Assembly: GCA_937873665.1 (NCBI GenBank)
Contig: CALMYW010000149.1
Location: 1 to 6,643 of the forward strand
Direction of reading: 5' to 3'
Length of the DNA stretch: 6,643 bases
DNA from: an uncultured Sphingorhabdus sp.
Lineage (GTDB): Bacteria > Pseudomonadota > Alphaproteobacteria > Sphingomonadales > Sphingomonadaceae
How positions within the stretch are numbered: the first letter of the stretch is position 1; each line of letters opens with the position of its first letter. Positions 1 through 5,573 of this stretch are shown here, piece by piece. Below the pieces are notes generated by a model. That model did not search any database. It was not told where the DNA came from and worked only from the letters and a program-made list of their open reading frames with translations. Both the position numbers and the translations under genes were made by a program.

Positions 1-157
1 ATTCCCGGAGGCAAAAGATAGGATCCGTGATCATCTAAAAGTAGAGGCGCAAAATAAGCTGAGAGATGAGTATGTCAAGCGACTTGCTTCGCAAACAGAG
101 ATTCAAATTGAGCTTGATGAATTAAAAGACGCTTATCCGCAGGGTATATTTCCCTAG
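1..157 (+). CDS. C-terminal end of a probable parvulin-type peptidyl-prolyl cis-trans isomerase (partial)
   Basis: An open frame runs from the window edge (first full codon at 2) to a TAG at 155-157, giving 52 residues. The peptide begins FPEAKDRIRDHLKVEAQ and continues as a charged amphipathic helix, then ends with a short strand-like piece (TEIQIEL) and the tail DAYPQGIFP. The pattern of a charged helix followed by a short beta strand is the usual end of SurA/PpiC/EpsD-type periplasmic folding factors, where this C-terminal helix packs against the N-terminal chaperone domain. The catalytic parvulin domain would lie outside the window, so function cannot be tested here. EpsD-like isomerases are often found in exopolysaccharide/exosortase loci, which would suit the glycan genes downstream. 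The family call rests on a short, low-information segment and is tentative. Confidence 0.5.
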   Translation, partial: FPEAKDRIRDHLKVEAQNKLRDEYVKRLASQTEIQIELDELKDAYPQGIFP

Positions 158-208
158 CCGTGAGGCGCTCGTACCGAAAGCCGGATCGAATTATATATTC
201 TAAAAACC

Positions 209-216
209 GAGGTGAT
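209..216 (+). promoter_or_regulatory. Strong Shine-Dalgarno sequence deciding the start at 220
   Basis: GAGGTGAT at 209-216 is an almost perfect complement to the 16S rRNA 3' end and lies three bases before the ATG at 220. It favours this ATG over the GTG at 160, which is in the same frame but has no comparable site and would put about 20 charged residues before the signal peptide. It is also a useful contrast with the four genes to the right, which have no such site. Confidence 0.8.
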
Positions 217-219
217 GTT

Positions 220-729
220 ATGCCAACCCGCTATTTTTTGTTCGCCATATTGGCCATCGCTACGTGGCTAATCAGTTCCTCCCTTGGGTTCGCCAATGAC
301 GATAAAGCCCCATCTGAAGCTCGTTTATTGGATCGAGCGAAGATATATTGGGATGCTTTAAAAGTACGGGATTTCAACACCATGTATGATATGGAGGCGG
401 CCGCGCGTGAAGGTCTAATGTCCGCGGATAGCTTGAGAAGGTCAGTTGGTAGATCACGGCTGACAGGATATGACTTTAAAGGCGTGAAAATAGAAGGTGA
501 TGTGGCTGTGATTCAGGTTGAGAGACAATTTCGCATGGAAGGTATCGCAGCCACGGGTATTCCGTCCGAGATCTCAGATCCCTGGATGTACCGCGACGGG
601 GAATGGTTCCACGCACAAGGCATGCGCCTGCGTTCCCAACCACCAATATACCCCGAAAAGACTACAAAAACTCCTGAGGAAGAATCAGCTTCCGGCAACA
701 GCGAAAAATCCAAGAACAGCGAGAAATGA
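220..729 (+). CDS. Small secreted NTF2-like protein of unknown function
   Basis: The product is 169 residues long from the ATG at 220. Residues 1-25 form a typical Sec signal peptide: Arg4, a hydrophobic core (FLFAILAIATWLI) and a likely cleavage site after GFA, before NDD. There is no lipobox cysteine, so the mature protein is probably soluble in the periplasm or released. Residues 34-140 have the look of an NTF2-like cone fold: an N-terminal helix (RLLDRAKIYWDALKVRDF), a helix with YDM, then strands ending in WMYRDGEWFHAQGM, the usual 'W-x-x-D-G-x-W' close of these small domains. Residues 145-169 are a polar, Lys/Glu/Ser-rich tail, probably disordered. It follows the isomerase fragment by 62 bases on the same strand and may share its transcript. 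NTF2-like domains have many roles, and no catalytic residues can be assigned. The secretion call is firm, the fold call moderate and the function unknown. Confidence 0.75.
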   Translation: MPTRYFLFAILAIATWLISSSLGFANDDKAPSEARLLDRAKIYWDALKVRDFNTMYDMEAAAREGLMSADSLRRSVGRSRLTGYDFKGVKIEGDVAVIQVERQFRMEGIAATGIPSEISDPWMYRDGEWFHAQGMRLRSQPPIYPEKTTKTPEEESASGNSEKSKNSEK

Positions 730-762
730 TATTAGTTGGGGCAGGCTCCGTCCGCCCCTCCA

Positions 763-807
763 CCCATTCAACACTGCCTCGCATTGATAGTAGAACCTTT
801 GAATGGG
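763..807. repeat. 9-bp perfect inverted repeat between convergent genes
   Basis: CCCATTCAA (763-771) and TTGAATGGG (799-807) are exact reverse complements separated by 27 bases. They lie in the 96-base gap between the 3' ends of the NTF2-like gene and the glycosyltransferase gene. The position suits a bidirectional transcription stop, but neither strand has a T-run after the stem and the loop is long. A weaker GGGGC/GCCCC pair lies at 739-757. The role is unknown. Confidence 0.4.
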
Positions 808-825
808 ATGTGATACTGCCTGCCT

Positions 826-2046
826 TCATCGTTTCTTTACCAGCGTCAAGGTGGAGTGAGAGGTTTCTCGCTCCATCATTTTGTCAAAGCACCGATTTAT
901 TATATTAATGAGTAAGATATCCCCATATCCTTCAAATATGTCATGGTAATCGTCAATTATGCTTTGGCAATCGCTGGAAGGACAGTCCATTTCAGATAAT
1001 TTCTGGCGAGGTCGGCAAATGCTGCCCTCTAGGCTTGGATTAATCACCTGAATTAATCCCCGTGGCCTAATAATTTTCAGATTTCGGATAATTTGATTTA
1101 TGACCTCGTGAAAATATGACGAGGTCACCCCCACAATGAAAATTTCGTCAACTGCGTTTTCTTCCAGGTGGGAAAACCAATCTGCTGGACTATAGCGGCC
1201 TCCTATGGTGAGATCTTTGAATATTACGGGTATAAGTTCGGCTATCTGGATATTTAAACCCTCCTCGATAAAAGCGATGCGGACTGGATGACTGGATTTC
1301 CGAGGTAGTTGGGTCATATCATAGGCCCCGGACTTGGCCCAATAACTCCAGCAGGCCCAGCCATGCTGATACCAATTTTCAGTTGTGTGCAGGCCATCCG
1401 ACAAACCGTGAATTTTCCAATTATTAATTCCTTGGCCGTGAAATAAATCAAACCACATCACAATCCTGCCAATGTCTCGGCTAGCGAGATAGCCACTGAA
1501 TAAAATATCATCATGGAACCGAAATGAAGGATGCATATAAGCATGGGTAAGAATGTCATTGTCAAAAAAACTTCTTCGATATAGAACTCCACGTGTTCCC
1601 TCTAATACCTGAACCGACTCAAAAATCCTACACCCCGGGATATCCTGATTCATGTGCTTAATTTCAGGAATCTCGTCTTTGATACGGGTTACGTTCCATC
1701 CAGTGAAGCCTATAGCGCTTTCAGGAAATAAAATGGAAGCGTTAAGTAACTTTTCGATTAGTTTCGGAGGATATTCAACATCATCATCAATGGTAATGAT
1801 GAGTGTACGAGGATCCTTTTCCCGTGCTAATGTAGGAATTAACTTCATCGCAGGGCCTAAATCGGGAAGAAGACATGTTGTCACACCCTCAAAGTGAACA
1901 TGAATCCGACCACCAGAAAAGTGCTCACGGGGCAGAAAAAGGTAGATCGCGTCCGCCGGTCGTGTCTGAGACTGAATTGATTTTATCGCCCCCTCAACAA
2001 GAGCCTCCCGACCCGGGAGCGTGGTCAATGAAACAACGATTCTCAT
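826..2046 (-). CDS. GT-A-type glycosyltransferase with an additional C-terminal domain
   Basis: The 406-residue product has a GT-A nucleotide-sugar transferase fold in residues 1 to about 245. It opens with a beta strand and the motif SLTTLPGR (6-13), then DLGPAMKL (62-69), a metal/nucleotide-binding DXD-type motif in ITIDDDVEYPP (84-94; Asp87-Asp89), GTRGVLYRR (150-158), and a second acidic motif FHDDILFSGYLASR (177-190) typical of the acceptor side of this family. It has no signal peptide or membrane helix, so it probably acts on the cytoplasmic face. Residues about 253-392 form a separate domain, with alternating strands and helices and an IIRPRGLIQVI stretch (325-335) recalling the late strand of class I methyltransferases, but without a SAM-binding glycine motif. 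The start is fixed: an in-frame TAG lies nine bases upstream and the first strand begins at residue 2. There is no Shine-Dalgarno site. Donor and acceptor sugars cannot be deduced. It is divergent from the gene at 2178. Confidence 0.82.
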   Translation of the reverse strand: MRIVVSLTTLPGREALVEGAIKSIQSQTRPADAIYLFLPREHFSGGRIHVHFEGVTTCLLPDLGPAMKLIPTLAREKDPRTLIITIDDDVEYPPKLIEKLLNASILFPESAIGFTGWNVTRIKDEIPEIKHMNQDIPGCRIFESVQVLEGTRGVLYRRSFFDNDILTHAYMHPSFRFHDDILFSGYLASRDIGRIVMWFDLFHGQGINNWKIHGLSDGLHTTENWYQHGWACWSYWAKSGAYDMTQLPRKSSHPVRIAFIEEGLNIQIAELIPVIFKDLTIGGRYSPADWFSHLEENAVDEIFIVGVTSSYFHEVINQIIRNLKIIRPRGLIQVINPSLEGSICRPRQKLSEMDCPSSDCQSIIDDYHDIFEGYGDILLINIINRCFDKMMERETSHSTLTLVKKR

Positions 2047-2177
2047 GCTAGGCTATATGGGTAAATGCAATTGATTGATTGAGTTCTGTGCAAGGTAATT
2101 GAGTGTTAGTGCAGTTGGACTAGTTCCTCAAATCAATGATATACCCCTATTGGCAATATTAGATTGTAACATTTAAT
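2047..2177. promoter_or_regulatory. Divergent intergenic region expected to hold promoters for both neighbours
   Basis: This 131-base AT-rich gap separates two divergent start codons, so promoters in both directions are expected here. The best sigma-70-like candidate on the plus strand is TTGGCA (2150-2155), a 16-base spacer, and TTTAAT (2172-2177). It would start transcription near 2184, inside the annotated reading frame. Either this promoter call is wrong, or the downstream gene begins at ATG 2214, which has GAAAGG three bases before it. I found no convincing promoter for the minus-strand gene. One arm of a long inverted repeat lies at 2130-2155. Confidence 0.4.
2130..2155 (-). repeat. Left arm of the inverted repeat bracketing the 2178-3632 gene
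   Basis: Read on the minus strand this arm is TGCC, AATAGGGGTAT, ATCAT, TGATTT. The right arm at 3643-3664 has the same blocks in the same order on the plus strand, with one extra G after TGCC and without the five-base ATCAT. Twenty-one bases match, including 11 in a row. It ends 22 bases before the start codon at 2178. Confidence 0.65.
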
Positions 2178-3632
2178 ATGTCTACTAGTATTATTGAATG
2201 TGCTGAAAGGTTGATGCCTTCGGGCGGTGCTTTGCTCATCATTTCCGATGAGGAAGATGATGTCAGAGTTGAACGTTGGGAAGGCAGGTATGCTCTTAAC
2301 TGGGCTTTAATGAGGTTAGATAGCAGTCGTGAAGTTTCCACAAGCTTTCCGACACCAATCAAATATTTTTTGTCTATCAATTCAATAATTGAAAATAGCA
2401 TCGACATTGTATTTTTAAAGCGATTTCCCCTGGAATCAAGTCATCCACTTGACATATTGGCATATATTGTAAAAGTGCTGCGTCCGGGCGGCTTCTTTTT
2501 ATGTTATTTTCAAAGAAATCATGTCGAATCGAAAATTACTCAGGATGAAAACTTCGCCCGTAACATAATCGCTATTGCGAGTCGGTGTGGCTTGGTTGCA
2601 ATGTCCGGCATAGAGTTGACATTTGCGAAAAATGATTTCCTGCCCTTGGTTTTTCAGAAGAAGCTTGTGCCGCCCCGATGGCAATTAGGCCACCTGGCTG
2701 ATCCGGGTTACGCTGGATTTTCCAAGTTGTTTCGTGATTCCTTTAATTTAGAATCAAATCCTCCGCTTTGGAATTGGAAATATGGGGAAGGGAGGGGGCG
2801 AGGCGTGATTGCAACGCGGGACGGTCGTCTGATCGCGCATTATGGAAGCACGCTTCGAGCCGTATCAATTTTTGGTGATGTGGGAACCGCTATTCAAATC
2901 TGTGATGTCATGGTCGATCCTCACGAAAGGGGAGTGATGACAAGGCAGGGAGCTATGTACATTACGACAACAACCTTTCTTGAAATTTATTTAGGATTAC
3001 TGCAATACGACATTGCCTATGGCTTCCCTAATCGGCGCCACATGCAACTTGGAGAGAGATTAGGACTTTATGCCGAAGTCGCGCGGATGGTTGAGATCCG
3101 CTGGCGGCCTAAGACATCCAAGCCCAGTCCGTGGACGCGGCTACATGCCCTTAATGCTGATTCGGCTAATTATCAAGGTATGATTAATGAAATATGGAAT
3201 AGGATGGCTAAGGATCTTGCAGGAAACATTGTGATAATACGGGATTGGGAGTACATCAAGTATCGGTATTTCAGGCATCCGGTCAACAGCTATTCTGTAT
3301 TTGGGGTAATAAGCCGTTGGACGGGGCAGATTGAAGGAATTATCGTGGTGCGACAGGAGAATCAAGTGTGTGAGTTGGTAGATATGGTGGCCCCTCTAAC
3401 AAAGGTACCTAAGATGATAGACCAAGCATGTCGAGTGGCAAAACGATGGGGATGTGAATCCCTCTATTGTTGGTCCACAGACTATCATGCCCCATGGCTG
3501 GCAACTCAGGAAGAAGGAGTTATCTCACCACTGGATATAAGCGTACCCGCGAGTCTTTGGCCACCTGGAAGAGAGACGGCGCATCTGAAGGATAAATGGT
3601 GGCTCATGTCGGGAGATACGGAATTTAGATAG
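2178..3632 (+). CDS. Fusion of a degenerate methyltransferase-like domain with tandem GNAT-like acyltransferase domains
   Basis: The 484-residue product appears to have three parts. Residues about 5-160 resemble a class I methyltransferase: a helix and first strand (RLMPSGGALLIIS), then SIDIVFLKRF (74-83), a helix, VLRPGGFFLCYF (100-111), and a following helix ending in CGLVAMSG. The usual SAM-binding Gly-rich motif after strand 1 is replaced by acidic residues (SDEEDD, 23-28), so methyl transfer is unlikely. Residues about 170-305 match a GNAT domain of the Eis-like/polysaccharide-locus type: WNWKYGEGRGRGV (198-210), DVMVDPHERG (243-252) and GFPN (282-285). Residues about 345-484 look like a second GNAT-like half, with RDWEYIKYRYFRHP and the characteristic end WWLMSGDTEF. 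Such proteins are thought to transfer acyl or aminoacyl groups to sugars or lipid-linked substrates; the substrate here is unknown. The start at 2178 keeps the N-terminal helix but lacks a Shine-Dalgarno site; ATG 2214 is an alternative. The gene is bracketed by inverted repeats. Confidence 0.78.
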   Translation: MSTSIIECAERLMPSGGALLIISDEEDDVRVERWEGRYALNWALMRLDSSREVSTSFPTPIKYFLSINSIIENSIDIVFLKRFPLESSHPLDILAYIVKVLRPGGFFLCYFQRNHVESKITQDENFARNIIAIASRCGLVAMSGIELTFAKNDFLPLVFQKKLVPPRWQLGHLADPGYAGFSKLFRDSFNLESNPPLWNWKYGEGRGRGVIATRDGRLIAHYGSTLRAVSIFGDVGTAIQICDVMVDPHERGVMTRQGAMYITTTTFLEIYLGLLQYDIAYGFPNRRHMQLGERLGLYAEVARMVEIRWRPKTSKPSPWTRLHALNADSANYQGMINEIWNRMAKDLAGNIVIIRDWEYIKYRYFRHPVNSYSVFGVISRWTGQIEGIIVVRQENQVCELVDMVAPLTKVPKMIDQACRVAKRWGCESLYCWSTDYHAPWLATQEEGVISPLDISVPASLWPPGRETAHLKDKWWLMSGDTEFR

Positions 3633-3642
3633 AATAATTTCA

Positions 3643-3664
3643 TGCCGAATAGGGGTATTGATTT
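3643..3664 (+). repeat. Right arm of the inverted repeat bracketing the 2178-3632 gene
   Basis: This arm reads TGCC, G, AATAGGGGTAT, TGATTT and is the inverted partner of 2130-2155. It begins ten bases after the stop codon of the upstream gene and ends 44 bases before the sulfotransferase start at 3709. It could equally be a regulatory site upstream of that gene. Confidence 0.65.
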
Positions 3665-3708
3665 ATCGGGTGTATGCCTGAAAGACTAATTCTAAGCTGT
3701 TTAATATC

Positions 3709-4545
3709 ATGGCAGTTCAATTCCAAAAAATAGTAATTTATGGCTCATATAAAACTGGAACAACAGGCTTGTTTTATAAGATCGCCAATTCGCTAGACGG
3801 GCCGGCGAAATATTTGTTTGAGGCGCAAGAATATAAGCCTGAAGTTGAGGATTTAAATCAATGGGTTCTCGCAAAAATTATTATATGGCTTAATCGGCAA
3901 GATTTGCTTCCAAAATATGAATCGTTCCTTAACTTCGATAAAGCGATATATTTGACAAGAGATCCGCGTGATTGGCTGGTTAGTGCTACGCTATTTATGA
4001 TTCAGCAAGAACAATCACTTTACCTAAATGACAAAAAGTTAAAAATTATATTTACCTTGCTGCAAAGAAAACAGCACGATCCAAAGAGCATTTCGCTACT
4101 CTCGATAATAAAAAATATTAATGAGCTTAGTGATCATCATTCATTTGCTGGCACCATGGACTGGATGGATAAACATTATGCATGGTTACCAACCTTTGAA
4201 AAACGGTTAGCTAACTATTTCCGTTTACGATATGAAGACTTTGTGGACGAGAAGGTCACTAAATTAGAAGAATATCTAGGGTTTCCAATCAATGCTAAGG
4301 CGGATGTCGATAGTGTGCATGAGCATGTACCAAGAACCAAGAGTTATGGCAATTGGAAAGATTGGTTCACGCCAGATGATGTTTTATATTTTAAGCCTCT
4401 CTTTGCTGAATATATGAAGATCTATGGCTATGAGGATGCGTGGGAAATTAATAGGTATCCCAATATATCTCACAACCATTCGATTGAATATGTCCTCCGT
4501 ACTGTAAATAAGCGACGTTCTCAACCATTTAACATTGATAGTTAA
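3709..4545 (+). CDS. Sulfotransferase (PAPS-dependent type), cytoplasmic
   Basis: The 278-residue product carries the landmarks of the sulfotransferase P-loop fold. The 5'-phosphosulfate loop is YGSYKTGTTGLFYKI (11-25), with Lys15 and Thr18/Thr19 placed to bind PAPS. The 3'-phosphate motif is AIYLTRDPRDWLVSATLF (79-96), with Arg84 and Ser92. The C-terminal signature SYGNWKDWFTPDD (212-224) corresponds to the conserved G-x-W-K-x-x-F-T segment, followed by the usual helix and YGYED. Length and motif order are normal for the family. Expected activity is transfer of sulfate from PAPS to a hydroxyl or amine of a sugar or other small acceptor. The neighbouring glycosyltransferase and GNAT genes suggest a surface-glycan acceptor, which is an inference. 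The start is constrained because the P-loop begins near residue 11 and an in-frame TGA lies at 3679. No Shine-Dalgarno site precedes it. The GC content is very low (33% at 3841-3900). Confidence 0.88.
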   Translation: MAVQFQKIVIYGSYKTGTTGLFYKIANSLDGPAKYLFEAQEYKPEVEDLNQWVLAKIIIWLNRQDLLPKYESFLNFDKAIYLTRDPRDWLVSATLFMIQQEQSLYLNDKKLKIIFTLLQRKQHDPKSISLLSIIKNINELSDHHSFAGTMDWMDKHYAWLPTFEKRLANYFRLRYEDFVDEKVTKLEEYLGFPINAKADVDSVHEHVPRTKSYGNWKDWFTPDDVLYFKPLFAEYMKIYGYEDAWEINRYPNISHNHSIEYVLRTVNKRRSQPFNIDS

Positions 4546-4592
4546 TCGTCTAGTTCGTCCCATGCCGATCTTGAATATCAATCAGTGCCCCG

Positions 4593-4613
4593 AGGGCTGG
4601 TGTTATGCCCTTT
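4593..4613 (+). terminator. Weak candidate terminator between convergent sulfotransferase genes
   Basis: AGGGC (4593-4597) and GCCCT (4607-4611) can pair around a nine-base loop, followed by only three T residues. The stem is short and the T tract poor, so this is supported mainly by its position between the 3' ends of two convergent genes. Confidence 0.3.
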
Positions 4614-4616
4614 ACC

Positions 4617-5390
4617 CTAATTCAGCGGAAGTGGAGGTTCTGCTACTGAATAAGTAACGCCGAATAACCGTTCAGCGATTTCAGTGAGCTCTAGACTGAT
4701 AAATGAGCGGAAATTAGGATTCTGCTGATATGTTTCCCACCGGCTTAACACATTCATCTTGGTGGCGTCGGTAGCATATTGCAGGTCATCGAATGAACTT
4801 CCCTTGCCAAAAAGCATGACTTCGTTCACGCCAAGGTCTTGATTAACGAAACCATGGAGTCTGGCTAAATTATCTCTATAACTTCTATGCTGAAACCAGA
4901 GATTGAAATTAATGGCGCTATGGTTTGCTGTCTGTTTTTCTTCAAGTTTTAGAGCGTGATTCTTCCATATTGCTAGCCGTTTCCTCATTTGGCTAATCAG
5001 TTTTTGCTCAACTTGTGGGTATTTTTCCGCGTGCTTTAAGCATGAGGCGATAAAATTGAGCGGATCACGAACGACGTAGACGGTCTTTTGTGGATGAACG
5101 ATGTTGGCTGCTTCTTCGATGTATTCCTGATCGCGCTCTTCAAAACTGTAAATCGTTTTGCGGGAAATTTTAATCCATTCATCATGATTTTGGTGAGATT
5201 CGTTTAATAAATATTTATTTTCATGGCCATTATAGAACATGGTGAGATTTGGCGGGTCGGGAATGATGACTCCGGAAAGAATGCGGCAATCGTTAAAATG
5301 CCTGATAGGTTGGAATTGGTTGCGAGAATACCAGTTTAATACTGCATGATGTCCAGATCTCATCATGCTAACAAAGAAGATGTTTTCCAT
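4617..5390 (-). CDS. Sulfotransferase-family P-loop protein, RSGHH type
   Basis: The 257-residue product has a sulfotransferase-like layout with motifs clearly unlike those of the protein at 3709. The N-terminal loop is FFVSMMRSGHHAVLNWY (5-21): Arg11-Ser12-Gly13-His14-His15 replace the usual K-T/S-G-T-T. The 3'-phosphate-type motif is TVYVVRDPLNFIASCLKH (103-120), with Arg108 and Ser116. Further family-like segments are INFNLWFQHRSYRDNLA (160-176) and VLSRWETYQQNPNF (214-227). Proteins with this MRSGHHA loop occur as putative sulfotransferases in polysaccharide loci; a sulfate-transfer role is plausible but the altered loop leaves room for another function. There is no signal peptide. The start is fixed, because an in-frame TAA lies three bases before the codon preceding the ATG. 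No Shine-Dalgarno site precedes it. It is convergent with the gene at 3709, with a 71-base gap. Confidence 0.75.
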   Translation of the reverse strand: MENIFFVSMMRSGHHAVLNWYSRNQFQPIRHFNDCRILSGVIIPDPPNLTMFYNGHENKYLLNESHQNHDEWIKISRKTIYSFEERDQEYIEEAANIVHPQKTVYVVRDPLNFIASCLKHAEKYPQVEQKLISQMRKRLAIWKNHALKLEEKQTANHSAINFNLWFQHRSYRDNLARLHGFVNQDLGVNEVMLFGKGSSFDDLQYATDATKMNVLSRWETYQQNPNFRSFISLELTEIAERLFGVTYSVAEPPLPLN

Positions 5391-5573
5391 AATTTATGTA
5401 GTGAATTGGATATTGGCAAAATGAGTAGCGTATGGTTCCACGGATAACCGATATCACTTGCTAGATAAGCACCCTGGGAGGTGAGATCCGAAGGGCAGAT
5501 GGAGGTGGCGGCAGCACTGGAAAAATGAGTAGGTTCAGGGAGTCAGGTGGATCTGGATGGTTTACACGGATGA
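5391..5573. other. Junction between AT-rich island and GC-rich core segment
   Basis: This 183-base gap carries no supported gene. Its first part (5391-5470) is AT-rich like the island, while 5471-5573 is G-rich on the plus strand and resembles the core side. GGAGGTG occurs twice (5477-5483 and 5501-5507). A short open stretch at 5469-5528 encodes about 19 residues ending in EVAAALEK and a TGA; it may be the worn 3' end of an older gene or chance. It should also contain the promoter for the gene at 5390 and the end of the rsmE transcript, but I see no clear promoter or terminator. Confidence 0.45.

Noticed and set aside
160..219. GTG start for the NTF2-like gene, two bases after the preceding stop codon
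   Set aside because: It has no good ribosome binding site and would put about 20 charged residues ahead of a clear signal peptide; ATG 220 has GAGGTGAT at the right place.
739..757. GGGGC/GCCCC hairpin as a terminator of the NTF2-like gene
   Set aside because: Only five base pairs with a loop of about nine bases or more and no T-run after it.
518..908. Plus-strand open frames overlapping the end of the NTF2-like gene and the gap after it
   Set aside because: Translations have no recognisable domain and overlap the end of a well-supported gene and the 3' end of the glycosyltransferase gene.
2053..2080. Degenerate repeat copy (ATGGGTAAATGCAATTGATT) near the glycosyltransferase start
   Set aside because: Needs large gaps to align with the TGCCAATAGGGGTAT element; probably just AT-rich sequence with a small TTGA repeat.
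2151..2168. Possible sigma-54 promoter (TGGCA followed by TTGTA) before 2178
   Set aside because: The spacing between the -24 and -12 elements is two bases too long, and the start would fall at the start codon.
4561..4582. Third copy of the bracketing repeat, starting CATGCCGA as at 3641
   Set aside because: After the first eight bases the match falls to about chance level.
5391..5573. tRNA, att site or integrase remnant at the island boundary
   Set aside because: No cloverleaf-like sequence and no direct repeat matching the left side of the island was found by eye.
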